Shown here one piece after another: positions 7,171-16,056 of a DNA stretch of 64,000 bases (position 1 is the stretch's first letter; each line of letters starts with the position of its first letter). Source of the DNA: Massilia eburnea. Lineage in GTDB: Bacteria; Pseudomonadota; Gammaproteobacteria; Burkholderiales; Burkholderiaceae_D. Below the pieces are notes generated by a model. It did not search any database. It was not told the DNA's origin and was given only the letters and a program-made list of their open reading frames with translations. The stretch covers positions 62,001 to 126,000 of the forward strand of contig NZ_WNKX01000016.1 of NCBI RefSeq assembly GCF_009720745.1, in the 5' to 3' direction. The position numbers and the translations under genes are program-made.

Positions 7171-8826
7171 TTACATATTTGGATAGTTGGGGCCGCCGCC
7201 GCCTTCTGGCGTGACCCAGACGATGTTCTGGGTTGGGTCCTTGATATCGCAAGTCTTGCAATGCACGCAATTCTGCGCGTTGATCTGCAGGCGGTCCTGG
7301 CCTTCGTCGGTTTTAACGAACTCATACACACCGGCCGGGCAGTAACGTGCTTCCGGGCCTGCATATTTGGCAAGGTTGACCTTCACCGGCACCGAAGCAT
7401 CCTTCAGCGTCAAGTGGATAGGCTGGTCTTCCGCGTGGTTGGTGTTCGAGATGAACACCGACGACAGGCGGTCGAAAGTCAGCTTGCCATCCGGCTTAGG
7501 ATAGGTGATCGGGGTGAAGTCCGAAGCAGGGCGCAGGCAGGCGTGATCCGGCGTCGAGTGGTGCAGGGTCCAAGGCGCCTTGCCTCGGAAGATCAGCTGG
7601 TCAATGCCGGTCATCAGGGAACCCAGGTACAGGCCTTTCTTCAGCCAAGGCTTCACATTACGTGCTACGTGCAGCTCTTCGTGCAGCCAGGACTTTTCGA
7701 ACGCCTCAGGGTAAGCGCCCAGTTCGTCAGCGGAACGGCCGGCGCCCAGGGCAGCAACAACCGCTTCAGCGGCCAGCATGCCGGACTTGATCGCAGCGTG
7801 GGAACCCTTGATGCGGCTCATGTTCAGGAAGCCGGCGTCGCAACCGATCAGCGCGCCGCCCGGGAAGACCAGCTTAGGCAGCGATTGCAGGCCGCCCGCG
7901 GTGATCGCACGCGCGCCGTAGGAAATGCGCTTGGCGCCTTCGAAGAAGGTGCGGATTTCCGGGTGGGTCTTGTAGCGCTGGAATTCTTCATACGGCGACA
8001 GGTAAGGATTCTCGTAATCCAGGCCCACCACGTAGCCAACCATGACCTGGTTGTTTTCCATGTGGTACAGGAAGGAACCGCCATAAGTCTTGCTGTCCAG
8101 CGGCCAGCCGGTGGTGTGGATCACCAGGCCAGGCTGGTGCTTGGCAGGATCGATTTCCCACAGTTCCTTGATGCCAATGCCGTAGGATTGAGGATCCTTG
8201 CCCTTGTTCAGGTCGTACTTGGCCATGAGCTGCTTGCCCAGGTGGCCGCGCGCACCTTCAGCGAACAGGGTGTATTTGCCGTGCAGTTCCATGCCCAGCT
8301 GGAAGTCAGGGCCCGGCTCGCCATCGCGCTTCACGCCCATATTGCCGGTTGCGACGCCTTTGACCGAACCATCGTCGTTGTACAGGATTTCGGCGCCGGT
8401 GAAGCCAGGGAAGATTTCCACGCCCAGGGCTTCAGCCTGCTGGCCCAGCCAGCGCACCACATTGCCGAGCGAGATCACGTAGTTGCCGTGGTTCTCAAAG
8501 CATTTCGGCAGGGCGAAGTTCGGGGTCTTGTAAGCCTTGGTCTCGGTCAGGAACAGGACGCGGTCTTCGGTGACTTCGGTGTTCAGCGGCGCGCCCAGCT
8601 CTTTCCAGTTAGGAATCAGCTCGGTAATGGCTTTCGGGTCCATCACGGCGCCGGACAGGATATGGGCGCCCAGCTCGCCGCCTTTTTCCAGCACGACCAC
8701 GGAGGTGTCCGCGTTCAGCTGCTTGATCTTGATCGCTGCCGCCAGGCCAGCAGGGCCGCCGCCAACGATCACAACGTCGTACTCCATTGCCTCGCGCGGG
8801 CCGTACTGTTCTACAAGGTTGCTCAT
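7171..8826 (-). CDS. Electron transfer flavoprotein-ubiquinone oxidoreductase
   Basis: 551 residues. This enzyme passes electrons from reduced ETF (fatty-acid and amino-acid oxidation) to ubiquinone at the inner membrane. An N-terminal FAD-binding Rossmann motif (VVIVGGGPAGLAAAI, about residues 18-32) is visible, followed by the ETF-QO core. A C-terminal 4Fe-4S module contains CPAGVYE, then CVHCKTCDIKDP with the ligand cysteines. The length matches the family. It starts MSNLVEQYGPREAMEYD. No ETF subunit genes are adjacent. A single-gene unit is implied by the terminator-like hairpin after it and the divergent SDR before it. Confidence 0.96.
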   Translation of the reverse strand: MSNLVEQYGPREAMEYDVVIVGGGPAGLAAAIKIKQLNADTSVVVLEKGGELGAHILSGAVMDPKAITELIPNWKELGAPLNTEVTEDRVLFLTETKAYKTPNFALPKCFENHGNYVISLGNVVRWLGQQAEALGVEIFPGFTGAEILYNDDGSVKGVATGNMGVKRDGEPGPDFQLGMELHGKYTLFAEGARGHLGKQLMAKYDLNKGKDPQSYGIGIKELWEIDPAKHQPGLVIHTTGWPLDSKTYGGSFLYHMENNQVMVGYVVGLDYENPYLSPYEEFQRYKTHPEIRTFFEGAKRISYGARAITAGGLQSLPKLVFPGGALIGCDAGFLNMSRIKGSHAAIKSGMLAAEAVVAALGAGRSADELGAYPEAFEKSWLHEELHVARNVKPWLKKGLYLGSLMTGIDQLIFRGKAPWTLHHSTPDHACLRPASDFTPITYPKPDGKLTFDRLSSVFISNTNHAEDQPIHLTLKDASVPVKVNLAKYAGPEARYCPAGVYEFVKTDEGQDRLQINAQNCVHCKTCDIKDPTQNIVWVTPEGGGGPNYPNM

Positions 8827-8965
8827 AGTGTTTTTATAAGAATGATGAAAAATTCGATGCTGGAAATAGAACGAGTGTGCTCTTTTTTCCTTGGTAATGC
8901 AACGGTGGCGCCATTGTGAGGGCTAATATTAGACGTGGCAATCTAATAAGGAGGTTTTTTGTGTC

Positions 8966-8995
8966 ATGATGTCGGAACAGAATCAAAAGGAGTAG
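8966..8995 (+). other. Short upstream ORF ahead of the SDR gene
   Basis: A perfect AAGGAGG ribosome site at 8948-8954 precedes a 9-codon frame (M-M-S-E-Q-N-Q-K-E-stop). Its last sense codons form the AAAAGGAG ribosome site of the SDR gene that follows. This could couple translation of the two, or be chance. There is no evidence of expression. Confidence 0.3.
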
Positions 8996-8998
8996 CCG

Positions 8999-9775
8999 GT
9001 GGGGATCGAAGTTAATTTTGAGGGCAAAATCGCCCTGATCACGGGCGCCTCCAGCGGGCTTGGCGCCCGTTTCGCCAAAGTGCTGGCCAAGGCCGGCTGC
9101 CAGGTGGTGCTGGCCTCGCGCCGCATCGAACGCTTGAAAGAATTGCGCGCTGAAATCGAAGCCGATGGCGGCGCCGCCCATGTGGTCACGGTAGATGTGA
9201 CCGACTTCGCCAGCATCAAATCGGCCATTGCCCATGCCGAGACGGAAGCGGGGCCGATCGACATTCTCGTGAATAATTCAGGTGTATCAATGACGCAACG
9301 TTTGCTCGATGTGTCGCCTGAGGATTATGACTTTGTCATGGACTGCAACCTGCGCGGGGCGTTTTTCGTCGCACAGGAGACGGCCAAGCGCATGGTGGCG
9401 CGAGCGAAGGGGGATCCGCGCAAGCAGCACCGTATTATCAATATCGCTTCGGTGGCAGGTTTGCGCGTACTGCCGCAGATCGGGGTGTATTGCATGAGCA
9501 AGGCGGGCGTCGTGCAGATGACCAAGGCGATGGCGGTGGAGTGGGGCAAATACGGAATTAATACCAATGCCATCTGCCCGGGATATATCGAGACTGAGAT
9601 CAATGAGGATTATTTCGCCAGTGAGCAGGGCAAGCGGCTGATCGATATGCTGCCGCGCAAGCGGGCAGGGAAGCCGGAGGATCTGGATGGCTTGCTGCTG
9701 CTGCTGGCGGGTGACGAGGCGCACTTTATCAACGGCGCGATTATCTCGGCGGATGATGGGATGATGGCTGGCTAA
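8999..9775 (+). CDS. SDR-family NAD(P)-dependent oxidoreductase
   Basis: 258 residues. Classical short-chain dehydrogenase: cofactor motif TGASSGLG (15-22), VNNSG (91-95, usual form NNAG), and catalytic Ser151, Tyr164, Lys168 (YCMSK). PGYIETEIN near residue 200 also fits. The substrate cannot be told. The start is GTG with AAAAGGAG 6 bases upstream; no ATG start in the frame fits the cofactor fold better. It is divergent from the ETF-QO gene and followed by repeat element A at its stop codon. Classical FabG-like family members act on beta-ketoacyl or 3-hydroxyacyl substrates, but that is not demonstrable here. Confidence 0.9.
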   Translation: MGIEVNFEGKIALITGASSGLGARFAKVLAKAGCQVVLASRRIERLKELRAEIEADGGAAHVVTVDVTDFASIKSAIAHAETEAGPIDILVNNSGVSMTQRLLDVSPEDYDFVMDCNLRGAFFVAQETAKRMVARAKGDPRKQHRIINIASVAGLRVLPQIGVYCMSKAGVVQMTKAMAVEWGKYGINTNAICPGYIETEINEDYFASEQGKRLIDMLPRKRAGKPEDLDGLLLLLAGDEAHFINGAIISADDGMMAG

Positions 9776-9950
9776 AACCCTGTAGACCTGGGTCAGACCC
9801 AAGGGTCTGACCCCCAACGGGTTTAGGTCCCCAATGCTGGTTCCAGGTCTTTGACTTTTTGAGAAGATCAAAGACACACAAGCGCAACCGCTGGCTGTGC
9901 CGCAGACAGGGTCTGACCCTTGGGGCAGACCCTGGTTTACCGGGGTTTAA
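9773..9950. repeat. Post-stop palindromic element, copy A (long type)
   Basis: It begins at the SDR stop codon (TAAAACCC) and ends at the stop codon of the convergent PAS-LuxR gene. The inverted ends carry tandem GGGTCAGACCC-type palindromes plus a GGTTTACCGG arm. The core has TCTTTGACTTT followed by GATCAAAGAC and is homologous to the core of copy D. Confidence 0.8.
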
Positions 9951-10492
9951 GGTGCACCTGCCAATTTATGTACCAGTTCAGTCGCCGTCGAAGCCCCAAA
10001 CTTCCGCATCAGACTGGCCCGGTGCATTTCAACGGTACGTGGCGACAACCCCGCATCCCGCGCAATCATCTTGCTGGTCTTCCCCTCAACCAGCAGTGCC
10101 GCAATCTCCCGCTCACGGGGCGTCAGCGCCGCCGACACCGGCCGCTGCTCCGACAAATCCTCAAACGTCCAGATGCCCGCTCCCAGCGGCTGCCCTGCAT
10201 CAAGGGCTCGCCCCGTCACATGGCACCAGAACAGCTCGCCATTCGCGCGGCGCATGATGCGCTCATCCGAATAGCGTCCCCGAGCATTCATGATCGGAAT
10301 GATGCGGTCGCCAGTGCGCAGATACTCATCCTGGGTTGGGTACAAGACCTCAAACGAGCGCCCGTCGAGCTCCGCCGCACGATATCCAAACATGGCCGCC
10401 AGCGCATCATTGCTGGCCTTGATCACGCGATTGTCGGACACACACATGCCGACCGGGGCGAATTTGAAGATGGACTCGTAATTGATCGGCAT
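9947..10492 (-). CDS. PAS-domain LuxR-family transcriptional regulator
   Basis: 181 residues from the start MPINYESIF. An N-terminal PAS domain (about 5-115: FKFAPVGMCVSDN, then GYRAAELDGRSFEVLYP) is joined to a C-terminal LuxR-type HTH (about 122-178: LTPREREIAALLVEGKTSKM, SPRTVEMHR). There is no receiver domain, so the input is probably a small ligand or redox signal sensed by PAS. The frame is open further upstream to 10573, but that part lies over the scoAB promoter and is not PAS-like. It is divergent from scoAB by 82 bp and probably controls it (inference). Confidence 0.88.
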   Translation of the reverse strand: MPINYESIFKFAPVGMCVSDNRVIKASNDALAAMFGYRAAELDGRSFEVLYPTQDEYLRTGDRIIPIMNARGRYSDERIMRRANGELFWCHVTGRALDAGQPLGAGIWTFEDLSEQRPVSAALTPREREIAALLVEGKTSKMIARDAGLSPRTVEMHRASLMRKFGASTATELVHKLAGAP

Positions 10493-10574
10493 TGCGGTAT
10501 TTCTACGGTATTGAAGTTTGCGCGGGCGTATTCTATCCTCAAACGCCATCTGGCCATTTAAGCAAGGAGACATA

Positions 10575-11273
10575 ATGAATAAAATTTACCCGGATGCCAA
10601 GGCCGCCCTGGCCGGCATCGTGGCCGACGGCCAGACGATCGCCGTCGGCGGTTTCGGCCTGTGCGGCATCCCGGAAGCGCTGATCGCAGCCCTGCGCGAC
10701 AGCGGCGCCACCGGCCTGACCGCCATTTCCAACAACGCCGGCGTAGACGGCTTCGGCCTGGGCCAATTGCTGGAAACCCGCCAGATCAAGAAAATGATCT
10801 CCTCCTACGTGGGCGAGAACAAGGAATTTGCACGCCAGTTCCTGGCCGGCGAACTGGAGCTGGAATTCACCCCGCAAGGCACGCTGGCGGAAAAGCTGCG
10901 CGCCGGCGGCGCTGGCATTCCTGCCTTCTTCACCAAGACCGGCGTCGGCACCATCGTCGCCGACGGCAAGGAAATCCGCGAATTCGACGGCGAGCAGTAC
11001 GTGATGGAACGCTCCCTGGTGGCCGACGTCTCCCTGGTCAAGGCCTGGAAGGCCGACAAATCGGGCAATCTGGTCTTCCGCAAGACCTCGCGCAACTTCA
11101 ACCCGAACGTGGCCGCCGCAGGCAAAGTCTGCGTGGTGGAAGTGGAAGAAATCGTCGAAGTGGGCGCAATCGATCCGGATGCCGTGCACCTGCCGGGCAT
11201 TTACGTGCACCGCATCGTGCTCAACGCAAACCCGGAAAAACGCATCGAACAGCGCACCGTGCGTGCCAACTAA
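10575..11273 (+). CDS. scoA: 3-oxoacid CoA-transferase subunit A
   Basis: 232 residues. The alpha subunit of a two-subunit CoA-transferase, most likely succinyl-CoA:acetoacetate, which activates acetoacetate for ketone-body/PHB use. Family features include IAVGGFGLCGIPEALI (about residues 20-36), TAISNNAG and the Gly-rich GGAGIPAFFTKTGVGT. An AAGGAGA ribosome site is 7 bp before ATG. The scoB gene follows after 12 bp. The window also has 3-hydroxybutyrate dehydrogenase at 20.7 kb, which would make acetoacetate. The closely related 3-oxoadipate transferase (PcaI) is an alternative, but no aromatic-pathway genes are nearby. Confidence 0.92.
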   Translation: MNKIYPDAKAALAGIVADGQTIAVGGFGLCGIPEALIAALRDSGATGLTAISNNAGVDGFGLGQLLETRQIKKMISSYVGENKEFARQFLAGELELEFTPQGTLAEKLRAGGAGIPAFFTKTGVGTIVADGKEIREFDGEQYVMERSLVADVSLVKAWKADKSGNLVFRKTSRNFNPNVAAAGKVCVVEVEEIVEVGAIDPDAVHLPGIYVHRIVLNANPEKRIEQRTVRAN

Positions 11274-11285
11274 GGAGAAGACAAC

Positions 11286-11930
11286 ATGGCATGGACTCGT
11301 GATGAAATGGCCGCACGCGCGGCAAAAGAGCTGCAGGACGGCTTCTATGTGAACCTGGGCATTGGCCTGCCGACCCTGGTCGCCAACTACGTACCGAAAG
11401 ATGTCGAGGTATTCCTGCAGTCGGAAAACGGCCTGCTGGGCATCGGCCCGTTCCCGACGGAAGCGGAAGTGGACGCCGACCTGATCAATGCCGGCAAGCA
11501 GACCGTGACCGCGCTGCCGGGCGCTGCCTACTTCAGCTCGGCAGACTCGTTTGCCATGATCCGCGGCGGCAAGATCAACCTGGCGATCCTGGGCGCGATG
11601 CAGGTATCGGAAAAGGGCGACCTGGCCAACTGGATGATCCCAGGCAAAATGGTGAAAGGCATGGGCGGCGCGATGGACCTGGTGGCCGGCGTCAAGAAAG
11701 TGGTGGTGCTGATGGAGCACGTCGCCACCGCCAAGGATGGCTCAACCTCGCACAAGCTGCTGAAGAAATGCGACCTGCCGCTGACCGGTGTTGGCGTGGT
11801 TGACATGATCATCACCGACCTCGGCGTGATGGAAGTAACGCCGACCGGCATCAAGGTGAGCGAACTGGCGCCTGGCGTCACCCGCGAAGAGATTACCGCC
11901 GCCTCCGGCGTGGAACTGTCGTTTGCATAA
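11286..11930 (+). CDS. scoB: 3-oxoacid CoA-transferase subunit B
   Basis: 214 residues, the catalytic beta subunit. The [10 protein letters not shown] motif carries the catalytic Glu47 that forms the enzyme-CoA thioester. [13 protein letters not shown] and [22 protein letters not shown] are further family blocks. It starts ATG with AAGGAGA upstream and follows scoA by 12 bp in the same operon. A perfect 35-bp inverted repeat and a GC-rich hairpin (12017-12038) follow. Confidence 0.93.
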   Translation: MAWTRDEMAARAAKELQDGFYVNLGIGLPTLVANYVPKDVEVFLQSENGLLGIGPFPTEAEVDADLINAGKQTVTALPGAAYFSSADSFAMIRGGKINLAILGAMQVSEKGDLANWMIPGKMVKGMGGAMDLVAGVKKVVVLMEHVATAKDGSTSHKLLKKCDLPLTGVGVVDMIITDLGVMEVTPTGIKVSELAPGVTREEITAASGVELSFA

Positions 11931-11932
11931 TT

Positions 11933-12007
11933 AAAGTCGGGGTCAGGTCCGGCAAATGGACAAATCGCTGCGCGATTTGTCCATTTGCCGGACCTGACCC
12001 CGACTTT
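11933..12007. repeat. Perfect 35-bp inverted repeat after scoB
   Basis: Arms 11933-11967 and 11973-12007 are perfectly complementary (outer end AAAGTCGGGGTCAGG) with the 5-base loop CTGCG. It sits 2 bp after the scoB stop codon, in the convergent gap to pilY1. There is no T run at either end, so it is more repeat-like than terminator-like, although it could still block transcription from both sides. Confidence 0.85.
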
Positions 12008-12016
12008 TAAATGAAG

Positions 12017-12038
12017 AGGGGACGCCGCGGCGTCCCCT
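12017..12038 (+). terminator. Terminator for scoAB (perhaps bidirectional)
   Basis: Perfect palindrome AGGGGACGCCG / CGGCGTCCCCT followed on the plus strand by TTTTTC. It lies 9 bp past the pilY1 stop on the minus strand, where the T run is poor. Confidence 0.75.
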
Positions 12039-12046
12039 TTTTCTTG

Positions 12047-15000
12047 TTACTGGCCCTTGACGTAGGTGTATTTACGCTTGCGGGTCGACTTGATATTTGG
12101 AGTCATCTTGCAACCCTCGTGTGCAGAGGAGGATTTGCACTTCTCGTCGGGATTTGGACCGCCGCCGCCACCGCCACCGCCACCGCTATTATTAGGGGCG
12201 CCAGCGGCGCCGACAGTACCACCAGCACAGCCGAAGCAGATGGTAGTTGGCCTGATGGTGCCATCGGGCAGCGTGACAGGAACGCTTGGAGACAGCACCG
12301 GGTTCGGTGGCAAGCCACCGCCGGTAAACACGCTGGAACGGTTGCCGCCGCAGATGCCGTCGACGCCGAGCGTGCCGGAAGCGTTGAGCAGGCTTACACG
12401 GTAGCCGCGTGCTTCACCCAGGGAGGTGGAGCAGGATTGCGCCTGTCCCACGATAGGCCGGTTGGTGCTGAAGTCGACGGTGCCGGCGGCGATCAGGGCC
12501 GAGGTCACCACCTGTTCGCCAGCTGCCAGCTGCATGTACCAGCCTCTGCTGCTGCCATTCGGCAGCGTTTTTGGCGAATTGCAGTCGGTCGGGTCGCTGC
12601 TGTTGGTCAACGAGCTGTCCAGGTTCAAACCGGCGTCGGCCGCAGGCTTCACCGTCAGGTTGTCCAGCGCCACGTAGAAGCGGTTGCTGGTCGATGCGTA
12701 CGGGTATTGCCACGACAGCGGGTGCTCGCGGTCGCCGCTGCCAAGGGCCAGGTAGACATAGCCTTTGTTATACAGCACGGCCGGGCCGAACATGAATTTG
12801 CGCGGGCTGGTCGCGTCGTTGGTATAGGCGACGCGGTAGATTTGCCAGTCGCTGGCGGCCAGCGGATTCAGGGTGGTTGGGCCGTCGATAAAGTCGATAC
12901 GGTAGATATTGCCACCCAAATCGGCGGCATAGGCGTAATCCATCATGCCGTCGCCATCGGCGTCGACCAGCGAAATGTCGCCGACTACGCCGCGCTTGGT
13001 CTTGAAGGAGCCCAGCAGGGCGCCGGTACGTCCGTTGAGGATGTACACGTAGCCGCCTTTGCTGGTGGTGCAGGTCGGCGCGCCGGTGTTGGCATCTTCG
13101 CAGGTATCGTAGCCGCCGCCGAACATCACGACCGGGTCGGTGGTCGAGTAGCCCTTGATGAAGGCGACAGTCGGCGTGGACCAGGTCTGGCCAATGCCCG
13201 ACATGCCGGTGGTGCAGCCGGTGTCGTTAGTCAGGTTCGGGCAGCCTGCTGCCCACAACAGGGACGGGTTGTCGACATCGGTGGCATTGATGCCGTAGAC
13301 CATGCGGCCACCACGGCGCATGGAAGGGTAGATCCAGATGGCGGTGTTGTCCGCGTTCTGGTAGGAGCCAGCAGAACCGTCAAAGAAGTAGTCCTTCGGT
13401 GCGCCGACTGCCGACACATCGCTCGGGCCGGACAAGTTCGGGTAGTTCACCAGCGGCGTCTGGTCCTTCAGGCGCGACAGGCGGCTGAAGAATTCCGGCG
13501 CAACAAAAGCCCAGTGCTCTTTGCCGGTATCGCCCTCGACGGCACGGAAATAGCCATCATTGGCGCCATAGAAGATGTAGACGCCTTTGGTGCCGCCATA
13601 GTTGACGGGCAGCGGGCGCGAGTGGATCACGTCGCCATGGATCGACGGGCGGGTCTGGGTTTGCGCGCCGATATTACGTTCGTTGTTGACGTCCTTGCCG
13701 CTGATATAGTCGACCACGTCGGCCGAGAGGCCAGTGTTGGTAGTGTTGAAGTCAACAAAACTGGTCCCGGTCGCGGTGCGGGTCAACAGTTTGCGGTTGA
13801 CCGCATAGGTAGGGGTAACGCTGGTCGTGGCTGGATTGTTACCGTTGCGCAGAACCTGCGCCACGCCGCCTTTTTCCACAAATGGTCCATCAGGCGCATC
13901 GGAATATGCGTTCTTACCCGCGCAATTGCCTGCCGGATCAGGATTGATGCCCAGGTTCTTCCAGTAAGCCCCGTTGTCGCTGGTCCAATAGCTCTGCGCG
14001 CAATCGGTGATGAAACCGTCGATGGGATTGATCGCGGCGTTGCCGTTGGCGTCGCCCAGCTTGACTTCGGCGCCGCTGGCGATCACCTGGTAGCGCTTCA
14101 GGTTACCGAACCAGCGCGGCTTGGCGTCCGGGTCAGGGCGGAACACGCCAATGTAGACCTGGTTTTCGTTCTGCGTGCGGTTGGTGGCGTTCACCGGCAG
14201 CGATGCCGAAGCGAAGGATGAGTTCACCGCCAGCACTTCGCCAATGATCTGGTTCAGTGCATCAAGAATGCCCTGCTGGCTCTTGGCCGCAAAATACTTG
14301 CCGCCGCCAGCCTGGGCCATGCTGAGCATCAGGCTGGTGTGGTCAGTGTTTTCCTGCTTGTTGTAAACGTCGATGGTGTAGAACACCACTTTGGATTTCA
14401 GGGTTGGGGTGGTCCCAGGAATCGGCACGCCGACGTTATGCATGAAGCGCGCCCACTCATCGGCATTGTACGGATGGGTGTCGGTGACGGCGCCGCTGGT
14501 GGCGGCAACGTTGGTAGTCTCAGTGTTGACACCATTGATCGCATACGAGGCCGTGCCTGCGGCGCAGAACAGGGCGCCGTTGTTGAGTGCAGAGCCGATG
14601 ACACAACCCTTGCTGAACTTGTCGGTGGAACAGTTGGTTGGCCAGGGCGATTTGCTCAGTTCGGCCTGGGCGTCGGTAGGGTTGGCATAGCAGACCGCCG
14701 TCTGGCCGAGGTTGGTCGTGACGTCAACGGTTTGCGAGGTGAAGGTTGGCAACTTGAGCTGGGAAGTATCTCCGCCCAGGCCGCTCAACCGGCTGGTATT
14801 GGCGCTGTCGTCCGCGGTCGGGCCGCTCTGGTCCGGATTGGTCACGAAGATGACGATGGTCTTCGCGCAATTCTTGTCGGCGTTCAGCGGCGACTGGAAA
14901 GTGGTGTATCTGCTGGCGTAGCCCGCTGCATCGGGGCCGTAGCTGCCCCCCGTGGCGCTCGGCGAGTAGCTGTTGAAGCCACCCAGGTAGTTGTACACGT

Positions 15001-15454
15001 CAAATAACAGGTTGCCGTACATCGTGCCCGAGTTGCGCTTTTCAGTTGGCGAGGTGATGTTGGCATCGATCCGGTCCAGTGTGGCGCCCAGTGCCGCCTT
15101 GGCGGTGGTGGTCATCGGCTGGATGGCCGAGCGCACATAACCGCCATTGTCGTTGGCGTTGCCGCCGGTGACGAATTCGAACAGGCCGACGTTGACCGTG
15201 CCATCCAGGGCGGCGATGGCCTGCTTGATGGCGCGCACCTCCGATTGGCCCTGGGTGTCCCCGCTGGGCCACTTCTGCGCCTGGCGCGACCAGTTGGACG
15301 TATTGTCCAGCACGATCAGGATGTTCGGGTTGATCGCGGTACCGGCGGACGCACCGGTGAAGATATCAATGTCGTCAGCGCCAGCCGGGAACGACAGGAG
15401 GGTGGCGCATGCACCGAGGCTGATTGCCGCAGTGGTCATTAACTTTTTTGGCAT
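12047..15454 (-). CDS. pilY1: Type IV pilus tip-associated protein PilY1 (copy 1)
   Basis: 1135 residues with an N-terminal signal peptide (LGACATLLSFPAGADD). The N-terminal part is von Willebrand A-like, with the metal-site segment ILIVLDNTSNWS (D50-x-T52-x-N54) deviating from DxSxS. The C-terminal half is the PilY1 beta-propeller (DGYFRAVEGDTGKEHWAFVA; YGINATDVDNPSLLWAAG). It contains an intact calcium loop D831-x-D833-x-D835-x-x-x-D839 followed by AADLGGNIYRID. The C-terminus has a poly-Gly run and basic residues. It is the last gene of the first minor-pilin operon. PilY1 family proteins prime pilus assembly, control retraction with calcium and can act as adhesin or mechanosensor. Confidence 0.93.
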   Translation of the reverse strand: MPKKLMTTAAISLGACATLLSFPAGADDIDIFTGASAGTAINPNILIVLDNTSNWSRQAQKWPSGDTQGQSEVRAIKQAIAALDGTVNVGLFEFVTGGNANDNGGYVRSAIQPMTTTAKAALGATLDRIDANITSPTEKRNSGTMYGNLLFDVYNYLGGFNSYSPSATGGSYGPDAAGYASRYTTFQSPLNADKNCAKTIVIFVTNPDQSGPTADDSANTSRLSGLGGDTSQLKLPTFTSQTVDVTTNLGQTAVCYANPTDAQAELSKSPWPTNCSTDKFSKGCVIGSALNNGALFCAAGTASYAINGVNTETTNVAATSGAVTDTHPYNADEWARFMHNVGVPIPGTTPTLKSKVVFYTIDVYNKQENTDHTSLMLSMAQAGGGKYFAAKSQQGILDALNQIIGEVLAVNSSFASASLPVNATNRTQNENQVYIGVFRPDPDAKPRWFGNLKRYQVIASGAEVKLGDANGNAAINPIDGFITDCAQSYWTSDNGAYWKNLGINPDPAGNCAGKNAYSDAPDGPFVEKGGVAQVLRNGNNPATTSVTPTYAVNRKLLTRTATGTSFVDFNTTNTGLSADVVDYISGKDVNNERNIGAQTQTRPSIHGDVIHSRPLPVNYGGTKGVYIFYGANDGYFRAVEGDTGKEHWAFVAPEFFSRLSRLKDQTPLVNYPNLSGPSDVSAVGAPKDYFFDGSAGSYQNADNTAIWIYPSMRRGGRMVYGINATDVDNPSLLWAAGCPNLTNDTGCTTGMSGIGQTWSTPTVAFIKGYSTTDPVVMFGGGYDTCEDANTGAPTCTTSKGGYVYILNGRTGALLGSFKTKRGVVGDISLVDADGDGMMDYAYAADLGGNIYRIDFIDGPTTLNPLAASDWQIYRVAYTNDATSPRKFMFGPAVLYNKGYVYLALGSGDREHPLSWQYPYASTSNRFYVALDNLTVKPAADAGLNLDSSLTNSSDPTDCNSPKTLPNGSSRGWYMQLAAGEQVVTSALIAAGTVDFSTNRPIVGQAQSCSTSLGEARGYRVSLLNASGTLGVDGICGGNRSSVFTGGGLPPNPVLSPSVPVTLPDGTIRPTTICFGCAGGTVGAAGAPNNSGGGGGGGGGPNPDEKCKSSSAHEGCKMTPNIKSTRKRKYTYVKGQ

Positions 15455-15483
15455 GGCTGGCTCTCTATAAAAAGCGGGCTACT

Positions 15484-16056
15484 TTATTTGCAACTGTTGC
15501 CGGCGTCGGCGGAAGGAATGCGCATGGCGACGCCTTGTACCACTTCCACCTTCGATTGAACTTGCTTGTCTTCACTGACGGCCGTCATTTCCCAGGTTGT
15601 ATCGGCGCACAGCGAACCGCTGGTGTTGGCGCCGATTGTTCCCGCCAAACCGGACGGCGGGGAAACGGAGCACCCGGCGTCTTCATCTTTGCTCATGTCG
15701 AGGTCGGCGTTGGTGAGGGTCTTGACCTTGATGCAGACCGGCGTGCTGAGCGTGGTCACGATATCGTTGACGCCGTCGCCGTTGATATCGATGCAGCGAA
15801 CGTTGCTCTTGCCGCCGCAGCGATTGGCCAGCGCATCGGTCGGCGTGTCGAAGAAGCGTGTGCTTGACATCGCTTCGTCGAGAACGCCGCGGCTGGCGGC
15901 AATGCCCTCGTCGCGGTTTTGCATATTATTCACTACCTGGATGCTCGATTTACCCAAGTTGAAGGTCGACATGGCCAGCAAGCTGATCAGCACCAGCATG
16001 ACCAGTGCCACGAACAGGGTTACGCCGCGCTGCCGTTGAAATGCACGGTATTTCAT
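15484..16056 (-). CDS. pilX: Type IV pilus minor pilin PilX (operon 1)
   Basis: 190 residues. It has a short positively charged leader, MKYRAFQRQRG, then the hydrophobic helix VTLFVALVMLVLISLLAM with prepilin-peptidase cleavage after Gly11; there is no Glu5, as is usual for PilX. Paired cysteines lie in the globular part (NRCGGKSNVRC; CIKVKTLTNADLDMS). It overlaps the stop of pilW by one base. It is expected to join PilV, PilW, FimT and PilE in the tip complex that carries PilY1. Confidence 0.88.
   Translation of the reverse strand: MKYRAFQRQRGVTLFVALVMLVLISLLAMSTFNLGKSSIQVVNNMQNRDEGIAASRGVLDEAMSSTRFFDTPTDALANRCGGKSNVRCIDINGDGVNDIVTTLSTPVCIKVKTLTNADLDMSKDEDAGCSVSPPSGLAGTIGANTSGSLCADTTWEMTAVSEDKQVQSKVEVVQGVAMRIPSADAGNSCK

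Noticed and set aside
12011..14221. 736-codon plus-strand frame opposite pilY1 copy 1
   Set aside because: It is the shadow of the GC-rich pilY1 coding strand; the translation is Val/Gly/Arg-rich without any domain.
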